DNA of 9,034 nt. Source: Clostridiaceae bacterium. GTDB lineage: Bacteria; Bacillota; Clostridia; Saccharofermentanales; DTU023. The stretch is taken from positions 1 to 9,034 of the forward strand of contig JAAZJV010000315.1 of the NCBI GenBank assembly GCA_012800135.1. The letters run 5' to 3'. This document shows, in pieces, positions 1-5,842 of the stretch. The notes under the pieces are model-generated. The model was not told the origin of the DNA, did no database searches, and saw nothing but the letters and a program-made list of their open reading frames with translations. The position numbers and the translations under genes are program-made. The stretch's first letter is position 1. The number at the start of each line of letters is the position of its first letter.

Positions 1-109
1 ATCATTTTACGTAAATGAAAACTTTTTACACTTATAATGGACACAAGATATGCGAAAAACCCCATATTATTAGGGGTTTTCGCTCGCGCATCTATATGTT
101 GCGGTAATC
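1..109. other. Left host flank (outside the element)
   Basis: This is chromosomal sequence to the left of the attL repeat. No gene is visible. It holds the hairpin at 52-83, which in the empty chromosome would sit about 27 bp beyond the 3' end of the tRNA gene. A TATAAT at 33-38 has no acceptable -35 partner at normal spacing, so I do not call a promoter. Confidence 0.6.
52..83 (-). terminator. Rho-independent terminator, original tRNA terminator
   Basis: The inverted repeat GCGAAAAACCCC (52-63) / GGGGTTTTCGC (73-83) has a 9-nt loop. Read on the minus strand it ends in a U-rich tract. It lies just past the attL core, so before integration it would have terminated the tRNA transcript. The stem also has U-rich character in the other direction, so it may work both ways. 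Confidence 0.65.
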
Positions 110-127
110 TGGTGGAAGTGATGGGAA
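110..127. repeat. attL: attL core, 18-bp direct repeat
   Basis: TGGTGGAAGTGATGGGAA occurs here and again at 9007-9024 with no mismatch. The sequences diverge on both sides. Read on the minus strand it is the last 18 nt of a tRNA gene: two T-loop bases, five T-stem bases, seven acceptor bases, the discriminator A, then CCA. The identity block therefore restores the tRNA 3' end at the other junction, as expected for tyrosine-recombinase integration into a tRNA. It lies 105 bp from the end of the integrase gene. Confidence 0.9.
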
Positions 128-152
128 GAAAGCGCCCATTTCCCTACTTCCA
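113..152. repeat. Imperfect inverted repeat around the attachment core
   Basis: TGGAAGT (113-119) pairs with ACTTCCA (146-152), and GGGAA (123-127) pairs with TTCCC (140-144). The left half is the tRNA-derived core; the right half is element DNA. This fits a pair of core-type integrase sites flanking the crossover, although a terminator-like or chance hairpin cannot be excluded. Confidence 0.45.
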
Positions 153-226
153 AAACGCTGATATATAAGGCTTTTAGACATTTGATATTCTGTAAATACC
201 CTTGTTTTTACGGCCTTTGAAGTTTT

Positions 227-246
227 TTAGTATCATTTTAGTATCA
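227..246. repeat. Integrase arm-type sites, left pair
   Basis: Two direct copies of TTAGTATCA (227-235 and 238-246) lie exactly 11 bp apart, one helical turn. An identical pair with the same spacing and orientation sits at the right end (8944-8952, 8955-8963). This is the layout of arm-type sites bound by the N-terminal domain of Tn916-like integrases. The left pair lies within the last codons and stop codon of the integrase gene, so DNA site and coding sequence overlap. Confidence 0.8.
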
Positions 247-1291
247 CAGAATCAAGTTGATCTATTACGGTTTCTTCATCATCCGGGAAAAAGTGAGAAT
301 ATGTGTCAAGTGTCGTTGATACTTTCGCGTGTCCTAGCCGTTTACTGATTAGAACGACGTTCACCCCTAGAGAGATCAACAAAGAAGCGTGAGAATGCCG
401 AAGACCATGAACATGAATACGCTTTACGCCTGATTCTTTGCATCCTTCCCTAATCCCCAGTTCAATGAATCGTTTTTCCCATGGAAAAACGAAATCATTA
501 GATGCCGGATCGTAGATACACTGGTGATACTCTTTCAGTTGGTTCATACATACATCCGGCAAGCGGATAACACGGGATTCACCCGTCTTTGTCGGTGTGA
601 CAACGGCCTTTCCGCGTAAACGCTGATATGATTCGTTTATACTAACGGTAGCGCCCCCAAAATCGATTCTAGACCATCTTAGGGCTAGTAACTCACCCTT
701 TCTCATTCCCGACCAATAAAGCAGACTTACGGCTGTTTTAGCCTTGATATCGTCGATGCAGTCAATCACCTTTGAATACTCTTCAAGTGTCCAAAACCGT
801 ATAGGCGGCTTCTTTTCATCTGCTTTCATTGGTTGACCGGCAAGACGGCAGGGGTTCTGATTGAGTTTATAGAAGCGTACAGCATGATTGAAAATAGCTG
901 ATAATTCTCGATGTAGATTCTGAATGTATTTTAGAGCAAAGTCTCTTTCAATAAGTTCGTTTTGCCACTGGCGAACGTCTAGGGCGCTAATCTCATTCAG
1001 TTTCATTTCACCAAACGAAGGTAGCAGATGATTCTTTGCGTAATATCCTTTTCTTTGGAGTGTGTGCGCCCGTAAGCGTGGCGTGACATCTTTCAAGTAG
1101 AGATCATAAAAAGCCGAAAACGTCATATCTGGTTGATAACAGATGTTTTGCAGAAACTCACGTTCCCACGCTTCAGCTTCTCTTTTTAAGGTGAAACCGC
1201 GCTTGCACTTTTGCCGGCTCTTGCCTTCATAGTCTGTGTAATAAAACTTGCAGTACCATGTACCGCGCTTTTCATCCTTGTATGCCGGCAT
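233..1291 (-). CDS. int: Site-specific tyrosine recombinase (integrase)
   Basis: This 352-residue integrase should insert and, with an excision factor, excise the element at the tRNA site. Residues 1-50 look like the AP2-like arm-binding domain (WYCKFYYTD, then a basic stretch). Residues about 55-150 form the SAM-like core-binding domain. The catalytic domain keeps all key residues: R197 in GMRKGE, K235 in TPTKTGES, H295 and R298 in HGLRH, H321 in LGH, and the nucleophile Y331 in DTYSHFF. Length is normal for Tn916/PICI-type integrases, so it appears intact. Its ATG lies 2 bp after the stop of the repressor gene, and its ribosome site lies inside the repressor's last codons, so translation is probably coupled and both genes share the leftward promoter. 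The stop codon overlaps the left arm sites. Confidence 0.96.
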   Translation of the reverse strand: MPAYKDEKRGTWYCKFYYTDYEGKSRQKCKRGFTLKREAEAWEREFLQNICYQPDMTFSAFYDLYLKDVTPRLRAHTLQRKGYYAKNHLLPSFGEMKLNEISALDVRQWQNELIERDFALKYIQNLHRELSAIFNHAVRFYKLNQNPCRLAGQPMKADEKKPPIRFWTLEEYSKVIDCIDDIKAKTAVSLLYWSGMRKGELLALRWSRIDFGGATVSINESYQRLRGKAVVTPTKTGESRVIRLPDVCMNQLKEYHQCIYDPASNDFVFPWEKRFIELGIREGCKESGVKRIHVHGLRHSHASLLISLGVNVVLISKRLGHAKVSTTLDTYSHFFPDDEETVIDQLDSVILK

Positions 1292-1293
1292 GG

Positions 1294-1713
1294 TTACTTA
1301 TCTTCACGTTCGTATTCTTCCGACCGTACTAATTCATATGAATAGTCATTAACCTTGCCCAGACCTTCTATATTCAAACGGTCAGTATTGTATTTTAACT
1401 GTGATTCAATAGCTTCACGCGTACTTGCCGCCACACTGTGCGAGGTTACGCCCGTTTCTTCGTCGTATTCTACCTTTGCCCACGTTTCAGGCTTAGACCA
1501 TTCCCCCGCGTCTACCCATTCGACATCTAAAAGATCGCTTGTTTTGACATCAAGGGCTTTTGCGATCTTCTGCATGGCAACAATGTTAGGACAATTAATA
1601 TTCTGTTCCCAGTTTCGTAAGGTTCCTATTGGAGTGCCTAATTTATCGGCTAATTCACGTTGCGTCATACCTTTTGCGGTTCTAGCTATTTTTATTCTTG
1701 TTCCAACTTCCAT
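1294..1713 (-). CDS. Xre/CI-type transcriptional repressor without a peptidase domain
   Basis: The protein has 139 residues from the ATG at 1713. I prefer that start to the upstream TTG at 1740 because AAAGGGGG sits about 8 bp before it and the TTG lies inside the -10 region. Residues about 4-60 are a classic HTH_3 fold (RIKIARTAKGMTQRELADKL, then TLRNWEQ), ending in KALDVKTSDLLDVE. The remaining ~75 residues are acidic and match nothing I recognise. There is no S24/LexA-type Ser-Lys peptidase domain and no ImmA-like protease gene nearby. The likely role is to hold down the rightward early promoter and keep the element quiescent. It shares a transcript with the integrase. Lacking self-cleavage, it probably responds to a helper-encoded antirepressor, as Stl does in SaPIs; that last point is inference. 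Confidence 0.85.
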   Translation of the reverse strand: MEVGTRIKIARTAKGMTQRELADKLGTPIGTLRNWEQNINCPNIVAMQKIAKALDVKTSDLLDVEWVDAGEWSKPETWAKVEYDEETGVTSHSVAASTREAIESQLKYNTDRLNIEGLGKVNDYSYELVRSEEYEREDK

Positions 1714-1739
1714 CCGAGCATCCCCCTTTCTCAAGGACA

Positions 1740-1768
1740 ATTGTACAAAAACAAGTACTTTTTATCAA
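1740..1768 (-). promoter_or_regulatory. Leftward promoter for repressor-integrase
   Basis: Read on the minus strand, TTGATA (1763-1768) and TACAAT (1740-1745) are separated by 17 bp, a good sigma-A promoter. Transcription would start near 1733, about 20 nt before the repressor ATG. The -35 overlaps the palindrome at 1765-1776. Confidence 0.75.
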
Positions 1769-1776
1769 CATGTTGA
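1765..1776. promoter_or_regulatory. Operator-like palindrome between divergent promoters
   Basis: TCAACATGTTGA is a perfect 12-bp palindrome. It covers parts of the -35 elements of both the leftward (1763-1768) and rightward (1773-1778) promoters, which are only 4 bp apart. A protein bound here would block both, which is what autoregulation by the repressor or Cro-like protein would need. Confidence 0.55.
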
Positions 1777-1801
1777 CAAGTGCGCTTTTATCGCGTACTA
1801 T
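1773..1801 (+). promoter_or_regulatory. Rightward early promoter
   Basis: A consensus -35 TTGACA (1773-1778) and a -10 TACTAT (1796-1801) are separated by exactly 17 bp. Predicted transcription start is near 1808, inside the operator repeats and about 48 nt before the Cro-like ATG. It should drive 1856-4273, because those genes are overlapping or nearly so. Confidence 0.8.
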
Positions 1802-1836
1802 GCTTATTAATGAGCAAATATGCTCATTATTACGCA
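1801..1836. promoter_or_regulatory. Twin operators at the early promoter
   Basis: Two 16-bp imperfect palindromes of the form TGCTNATTANTNNGCA lie at 1801-1816 and 1821-1836, exactly 20 bp apart (two helical turns). Within them, TAATGAGCA (1808-1816) and TGCTCATTA (1821-1829) form a perfect 9-bp inverted repeat. They cover the end of the -10 and the predicted start site, so they are the best candidate sites for repressor binding to shut the early operon. Confidence 0.65.
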
Positions 1837-1855
1837 TTAAGAAAGGAAATTTATC

Positions 1856-2053
1856 ATGTACGACACTCAAAAAATCAGGTTACTGATGCTTGAGAAACAA
1901 CTCACGCAACAGGAACTAGCCGAAAAAGCCGGACTAAACCCCGGTACAGTGTCACGCGTTTTGATCACGGGCAACGCAAAGATAAAAACAATCTTCAAAA
2001 TTGCCCAAGCGCTTAACGTTGACATTACAGAACTAATCAGGAAGGAGGTATGA
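1856..2053 (+). CDS. Cro-like helix-turn-helix regulator
   Basis: This 65-residue protein is essentially one HTH_3 (Xre) domain: IRLLMLEKQLTQQELAEKAG, NPGTVSRVL, then IAQALNVDITELI. It is the size and position of a phage Cro: first gene of the rightward early operon, divergent from the CI-type repressor. AGAAAGGA lies about 8 bp upstream of the ATG. The likely role is to bind the operators at 1765-1836 and favour the active state by turning down the repressor-integrase transcript. It could instead be an accessory repressor. Confidence 0.85.
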   Translation: MYDTQKIRLLMLEKQLTQQELAEKAGLNPGTVSRVLITGNAKIKTIFKIAQALNVDITELIRKEV

Positions 2054-2054
2054 G

Positions 2055-2246
2055 ATGCCGCTTATTGGAGTAGAAGAAGTTATGCGGATAACCGGCACGC
2101 CTCAATCAAGCGCGTATGAGATTATCCGCACGCTCAACAAGGAACTAAAAGATCAGGGATACTTGACCCGGAACGGGCGAGTAGAAAAACGGTATCTACT
2201 GGAACGCTTCAGGATCGTTGATGAATTACCGGAGAACATTAAATGA
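2055..2246 (+). CDS. Small winged-helix DNA-binding protein, possible excisionase
   Basis: The protein has 63 residues and resembles the small early DNA-binding proteins common in PICIs and Gram-positive prophages. It has an N-terminal helix-turn-helix (VEEVMRITGTPQSSAYEIIR), a linker helix (LNKELKDQGY), a basic wing (LTRNGRVEKRY), and a C-terminal LLERFRI. Its ATG follows the previous stop by one base, with AAGGAGG at 2042-2048 inside the preceding gene. The stop overlaps the next start (ATGA). No other excisionase candidate is visible, so Xis is a reasonable role. An early-gene activator is the alternative. Confidence 0.6.
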   Translation: MPLIGVEEVMRITGTPQSSAYEIIRTLNKELKDQGYLTRNGRVEKRYLLERFRIVDELPENIK

Positions 2247-4273
2247 TTTATTTCAGGCAGGGGCTTAAAGGTGCAACTATGACCGTGGCAAAGACCGATG
2301 ACCCTATTGAGTGGTTGAAGTCATCCGTGCAAGTCATGCGCCCGAATGAAAACCCTGAAAAATTCAAACAAGATCGCGCATGGTACTTTCTATCCGGTAA
2401 AATGGCTGATCAAAATGGATTAGTAACACGCAATGACAAAAACATGATCGAGCGTGATTTGTTGGTGCTTGATATTGACGACGGGCAAGATCATGAGACT
2501 GTAGCCGAACGCCTTGCTATTGCAGGATATGAAGCCCTCATCTACCCTACCCCGCGTTATCACCCGAACGCTGAACGCTTCAGAGTTGTATTGCGTGCAG
2601 AAAGACCCATCACCACGCCTGAAAGTTACACGGCGACAATGGCAAAGGTAGCCGAAGTTTTAGGCGGTCAATTCGACCCGTCTTCTAAAACGTGGTCACA
2701 GATGCAAGGCACACCCATCTCAAAAGATGGAGCATTTGACGTAATCCATTTAGAAGGTGAACCATTCCCCGTTACTGACAAGCTACCAGAAAGCACAACA
2801 ACGGCCTTAGAACGTCGCGTTGAAGCTGTACGTGATAGGACACCTATTCCAAGCGATGAAGCACTAGAGATCATGGCGCGGTACGTTGAGCGAGACGCTG
2901 AAAAGCTGATCATTCGTGATAACTACCTTTCGGCACTTATGGCGGTTATATATGCCGTTCAAACGGGCGAGATTGACTACGAGACAGGCGAACAATGCGC
3001 TGTAATGCTTGCTGGTGATCGTGAAGACTGGAAGGCCGGAAACTTAGAACAGTTTCGTTACGAAGTCCGAAAAACCCGCCCACGCAAAGAACAATCGTTC
3101 AGTGAAAAATTCGACTGGAAGCCCGATATACCAACGGCGGAAGAACTTTTTGATGCGATTGAGAAACCGGCGAAACAAAGACAACGAACCTATTTTACTG
3201 CAGAACAGCTAGAAAACGCTGAACTACCAGAGATAACGTTTTATGTTTACGGCATGTTACCCGAGGGCGCTGGATGGCTTGCAGGAAAGCCAAAAGTTGG
3301 AAAAAGTTATCTGCTTATTCAAGCAAGCGTATCTATCGCGAGCGGACAACCTTTTTTAGGGCATGAAGTTCAACAAACGCCCGTGATCTATTACAGCCTA
3401 GAAATGGGCCCGAACCTCATTCAACAGAGGTTACGCCAGATGTACCCATTTACGTCGCAACCGAAAGATTTACATTTTTACTTTGAATTGCCGACCTTTG
3501 ATAATGGCGCGCTAAATGTGATTCATGCTGATATCAAACGTCACGGCGCAGGTGTAGTGATCGTTGATACACACGGGCTTATAGTCAAGAGCAAAAGCAG
3601 TCAAAAACCGCTCTATGATCAAAGCTACGGAGAAATGGCATATTTTAAGAAACTAGCTGACGAAACAGGAACGGCAATTATTCTTGTTACACACCTTAAT
3701 AAAAACAACAAAAGCGATGATATTTTTGATTTGATGATGGGTAGCGCCGCAAACCGAGGCGGAGCCGATTTTAATATGGCAATGGCTAAAAATCCGCAAG
3801 ACAAAGAGCAAATATTGTTTCTTGAAGAGTGTCGAAAGTGTGCAGGGCTTGAACTCGTCTTAGAACGTGACCGCAACGGATTATTCCAAAATATCGGCAC
3901 TTTTGAAGATTGTGATGTGAGACAGGAAAAAAATAATTACATTAACGATCCCGTAGTTGAGACTGTTTCAAGGATGTTACTTGACCGTACAAAAATTGAA
4001 GTTACTGCCAAAGAGATATTCGAAGCTATGCCCACATGGGCGCAATCAAACAAGAAGCCCCAATCAGTAGGATACGCGCTGAAGAAGCTTGCGTATAACC
4101 TTCGTAGATTTGATGGTATCACCTTTGAGCGTAGAAGACGAGAGAACGGAATCACATACACGTTTGAACGTCCTCACAATAAAATAACCTTTTTAGCGCT
4201 AAAAAATAAGTTAGCTGAGACAAAGTGTTCATTAGGCGATACTAACTGTTCAGACCCGAGAGAATCAGCATGA
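2243..4273 (+). CDS. Replication protein: primase-polymerase / RepA-like helicase fusion
   Basis: This 676-residue protein should initiate element replication at the iteron cluster immediately downstream. Residues about 60-165 look like an archaeo-eukaryotic primase domain: DID at 77-79, YH at 106-107 followed by ERFRVVL, and FDPSS with D145. A PriCT-like helical region follows (about 200-285). Residues about 335-560 are a RecA-type AAA_25 helicase/ATPase with Walker A GKPKVGKS (348-355), Walker B VVIVD (D442) and a LVTH strand (H484). The C-terminus (about 570-640) looks like a winged helix that could bind origin DNA. The ATG at 2243 overlaps the previous stop and has GGAGA 7 bp upstream. 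A second ATG at 2279 (residue 13), with AAAGGTG upstream, is possible. The 3' end contains two of the origin repeats. Domain families are recognised from motifs only. Confidence 0.88.
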   Translation: MIYFRQGLKGATMTVAKTDDPIEWLKSSVQVMRPNENPEKFKQDRAWYFLSGKMADQNGLVTRNDKNMIERDLLVLDIDDGQDHETVAERLAIAGYEALIYPTPRYHPNAERFRVVLRAERPITTPESYTATMAKVAEVLGGQFDPSSKTWSQMQGTPISKDGAFDVIHLEGEPFPVTDKLPESTTTALERRVEAVRDRTPIPSDEALEIMARYVERDAEKLIIRDNYLSALMAVIYAVQTGEIDYETGEQCAVMLAGDREDWKAGNLEQFRYEVRKTRPRKEQSFSEKFDWKPDIPTAEELFDAIEKPAKQRQRTYFTAEQLENAELPEITFYVYGMLPEGAGWLAGKPKVGKSYLLIQASVSIASGQPFLGHEVQQTPVIYYSLEMGPNLIQQRLRQMYPFTSQPKDLHFYFELPTFDNGALNVIHADIKRHGAGVVIVDTHGLIVKSKSSQKPLYDQSYGEMAYFKKLADETGTAIILVTHLNKNNKSDDIFDLMMGSAANRGGADFNMAMAKNPQDKEQILFLEECRKCAGLELVLERDRNGLFQNIGTFEDCDVRQEKNNYINDPVVETVSRMLLDRTKIEVTAKEIFEAMPTWAQSNKKPQSVGYALKKLAYNLRRFDGITFERRRRENGITYTFERPHNKITFLALKNKLAETKCSLGDTNCSDPRESA

Positions 4274-4433
4274 TAGCAACCTATAAACAAAAAAAGTATT
4301 CATGTATACATAGTATTCAGAATGCGGACATATCAGCACTTTCTGGTGCTTTTTTTTAAAAAATGGCTGAACGCTTTGTTGTTTCTTTTTTGAGCTTACT
4401 AAACACAATGAACACTCTGAATACTCTGAACAC
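4225..4433. other. ori: Putative replication origin with iterons
   Basis: Seven 9-mers matching WNTGAAYAC, one with a last-base mismatch, fall within 209 bp. Four are inverted on the left: 4225-4233, 4246-4254, 4296-4304 and 4313-4321. Three are tandem and direct on the right: 4407-4415, 4416-4424 and 4425-4433. AATGAACAC (4407) and AGTATTCAGA (4312)/TCTGAATACT (4416) are perfect inverted matches across the gap. The ~85 bp between the arrays is A/T-rich, with runs of T8 and T6. SaPI origins have the same plan: iterons on either side of an AT-rich block, next to the primase-helicase gene. The first two repeats lie inside the helicase reading frame. Confidence 0.7.
4335..4357 (+). terminator. 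Hairpin with T8 tract, likely end of early operon
   Basis: AGCAC (4335-4339) / GTGCT (4346-4350), with a 6-nt loop, runs into eight T residues. The stem is short, but position and T-tract fit a rho-independent terminator 60 bp after the helicase stop. It sits inside the AT-rich core of the putative origin, so the T-tract may also serve DNA unwinding. Confidence 0.6.
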
Positions 4434-4471
4434 ATTTTTAGGACTAAAGGGAAATAGAAAGGAAAAACGAC

Positions 4472-4666
4472 ATGACCGCAAAAAGAGCAAGAAGACAAGA
4501 AAAACGAAGGGCGGAACGTGATGCAGCGAAAACTGACAGGATTTATAACGATCAAGAGACTTCTATGAGAGGTTATCGAAAAAAGACAAACACGTACCTA
4601 GTACGTAGCAAAAGCCCATACGGAAGAAAATTTCTTCAATATCGAATACAACGGAGAGAAGGTTAA
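4472..4666 (+). CDS. Small, strongly basic protein of unknown function
   Basis: This 64-residue protein is rich in Arg and Lys, especially the N-terminal 20 residues (KRARRQEKRRAER) and the last 30. I see no known family. The charge suggests nucleic-acid binding or a partly disordered protein. AAAGGA lies about 9 bp before the ATG. It is the first of three closely spaced genes (gaps of +5 and -17 bp) that probably form one operon starting near the origin and ending at the terminator at 5574-5612. The Lys/Arg-rich start is also common in short spurious ORFs. The ribosome site and tight spacing argue it is real. Confidence 0.55.
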   Translation: MTAKRARRQEKRRAERDAAKTDRIYNDQETSMRGYRKKTNTYLVRSKSPYGRKFLQYRIQRREG

Positions 4667-4671
4667 AACAA

Positions 4672-4953
4672 ATGGGAAAACAGAACGAACTTACATTTGA
4701 ATTTGCTCTCTTTGCCTTCAAGGCATGGATGGGTTTTTTGGTTGCCGGAGTGTTGCCGGATAGTAAGCGCTTTAATGCGGAATTCATGGAACATTACCCG
4801 GAAATAGTAAACGAGCAAGCCCCCCTAGTCTTAATGTTTAGTGCCTTTGTGGGAGCGATTGACTCAATAGACTTGTTTGAAAGCGAAAGATTTAACAACG
4901 CCTTGAAAGGTATAAGAGAAGAGAGGAAAAAACAGAATGGAAAAATCAATTAG
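4672..4953 (+). CDS. Hypothetical protein, 93 residues
   Basis: I recognise no family. The protein starts with aromatic and hydrophobic helices (FEFALFAFKAWMGFLVAGVL, about residues 9-28). A second hydrophobic stretch follows at about 51-64 (APLVLMFSAFVGAI), then a charged Lys-rich tail. The hydrophobic runs are interrupted by charged residues and are probably amphipathic helices of a soluble all-helical protein; a membrane association cannot be ruled out. GAGAAGG lies 9 bp before the ATG. It follows the previous gene by 5 bp and overlaps the next by 17 bp, so the three are likely co-translated. In related islands this slot between origin and packaging genes often holds helper-interference or accessory functions. 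Confidence 0.6.
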   Translation: MGKQNELTFEFALFAFKAWMGFLVAGVLPDSKRFNAEFMEHYPEIVNEQAPLVLMFSAFVGAIDSIDLFESERFNNALKGIREERKKQNGKIN

Positions 4954-5515
4954 GACACAAGACGATGCAAAACAAGTAAGCAAGCAGGAATATGTATGTC
5001 CTTTTTGCTTGAGGAACATGGAAAAAGGCACCCGATGCGTATGTAATACGCCGGGAACAATCAGAACACCAGAACAAACCGTACAATCGAGGATTGAACG
5101 CCTTACCCCTGAAAGCAGAGAATACCTCATCAAAGTAATCGAGCTATGCGAAGCCCGGGAAGTGAATAAAAAGGTGGAGCCGGAAGTTTTAACATACCAG
5201 ACGACCCCACCCGCGACCGGCATACATGCCGATACTGACAACAGTTTATCAGATGATGATAAAAAAACACGGCTAGACGTCTTTTTACAGCTTAAATATG
5301 GAATTTTAAGGTTAGAAAACTGTGCCCTGATCAGTGAGGCGGCAAGGGCTCTTCTAGCGACCATTGAGCGGATAACAAACGACAGCGGTACAGAATGCCT
5401 GCTCTATTGCATTGAGACGAAATTGCAAGTCATATATGAAGATCTGGAAGATGCCCGGCGAGACATTATAAAGGCCTTTAACGATTGCTTCCCTTCTCAC
5501 AAGCTTAGTATTTAG
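4937..5515 (+). CDS. Hypothetical protein with N-terminal zinc ribbon-like motif
   Basis: This 192-residue protein belongs to no family I can name. Near its N-terminus four cysteines, C21PFC24 and C34VC36, form a CxxC-N9-CxC pattern that probably binds one zinc ion. Residues about 45-110 are polar and likely flexible. Residues about 110-190 look helical (RLDVFLQLKYGILRLENC, then AARALLATIERI) and may be the partner-binding domain. The ATG lies 17 bp inside the previous gene with AGAGG 9-10 bp upstream, and the terminator follows 60 bp after the stop. A DNA- or protein-binding accessory role is plausible; nothing in the sequence fixes it. Confidence 0.65.
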   Translation: MEKSIRTQDDAKQVSKQEYVCPFCLRNMEKGTRCVCNTPGTIRTPEQTVQSRIERLTPESREYLIKVIELCEAREVNKKVEPEVLTYQTTPPATGIHADTDNSLSDDDKKTRLDVFLQLKYGILRLENCALISEAARALLATIERITNDSGTECLLYCIETKLQVIYEDLEDARRDIIKAFNDCFPSHKLSI

Positions 5516-5522
5516 GTGAATT

Positions 5523-5548
5523 GTGTCACGTGACAGACAACGTGACAC
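5523..5548. promoter_or_regulatory. Palindromic operator-like site
   Basis: GTGTCACGT (5523-5531) and ACGTGACAC (5540-5548) form a perfect 9-bp inverted repeat. TGTCACGTGACA (5524-5535) is itself a perfect 12-bp palindrome, so CGTGACA occurs directly twice, 12 bp apart. TATATAAAA follows at once (5549-5557) with no good -35, which would suit an activated promoter. Alternatively it is a hairpin at the operon end. Confidence 0.5.
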
Positions 5549-5573
5549 TATATAAAAACTAGCCCGGAGGCAT

Positions 5574-5612
5574 GCAAAGCCGCCTTTTAACTACGGTTAG
5601 AGGCGGTTTTGC
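5574..5612 (+). terminator. Rho-independent terminator after the 4472-5515 operon
   Basis: GCAAAGCCGCC (5574-5584) pairs with GGCGGTTTTGC (5602-5612), with one G-U pair. An inner TAAC/GTTA stem is possible in the 17-nt loop. The T-tract is short (TTTT within the stem), so the call is likely rather than certain. Near-symmetry suggests it could also act on leftward transcripts. Confidence 0.65.
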
Positions 5613-5701
5613 GTTACTGACAAAACATGACTAAAACGAAAGATTAAACATCTGACAATGGACTTGTTGCAGTCATCATAGTTGATGCAAATGGACTAAT
5701 A

Positions 5702-5758
5702 ACGCATACCTGATTACATCTGATATCACATGCTTTCAGATGTTTGAGCCGTATGCGT
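5702..5758. repeat. Two-stem inverted repeat (cruciform or structured RNA)
   Basis: The outer stem is ACGCATAC (5702-5709) with GTATGCGT (5751-5758). The inner stem is ACATCTGA (5716-5723) with TCAGATGT (5736-5743). Both are perfect 8-bp matches separated by a 6/7-nt internal loop, with a 12-nt apical loop. A third copy of ACATCTGA stands alone at 5648-5655. There is no T-tract, so it is not a terminator. Confidence 0.6.
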
Positions 5759-5807
5759 AGATCATGATATCAGTGTCTTCTTTTGAGAATGTTAAGCACT
5801 CAAATTC

Positions 5808-5842
5808 GTAACGTTACATGCAACGCAACGGACAACGTTGCA
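5808..5842. promoter_or_regulatory. AACG/CGTT half-site cluster upstream of 5890
   Basis: GTAACGTTAC (5808-5817) is a perfect palindrome. Next come TGCAACG (5819-5825) and GCAACG (5825-5830), and both are inverted at CGTTGCA (5836-5842). The dense half-sites 50-80 bp before the next start codon look like a protein-binding region. I cannot name the protein. Confidence 0.4.

Noticed and set aside
33..38. TATAAT as a -10 promoter element in the left flank
   Set aside because: No -35 hexamer lies at 16-18 bp upstream, and no gene follows.
1714..1740. Upstream TTG start giving a 148-residue repressor
   Set aside because: The strong AAAGGGGG lies before the ATG at 1713, and the TTG overlaps the -10 of the leftward promoter, upstream of the predicted transcript start.
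1355..1810. 151-residue reading frame antisense to the repressor
   Set aside because: It is the opposite strand of a well-supported repressor gene, has no ribosome site, and runs through the divergent promoter region.
4864..5364. 166-residue minus-strand frame over 4937-5515
   Set aside because: It is antisense to a gene with a good ribosome site and tight operon spacing. Its Ser/Val/Leu-rich sequence looks like a coding shadow.
5702..5758. CRISPR-like or transposon terminal repeats
   Set aside because: Only three copies of an 8-mer occur, with no regular spacers, no transposase and no target duplication.
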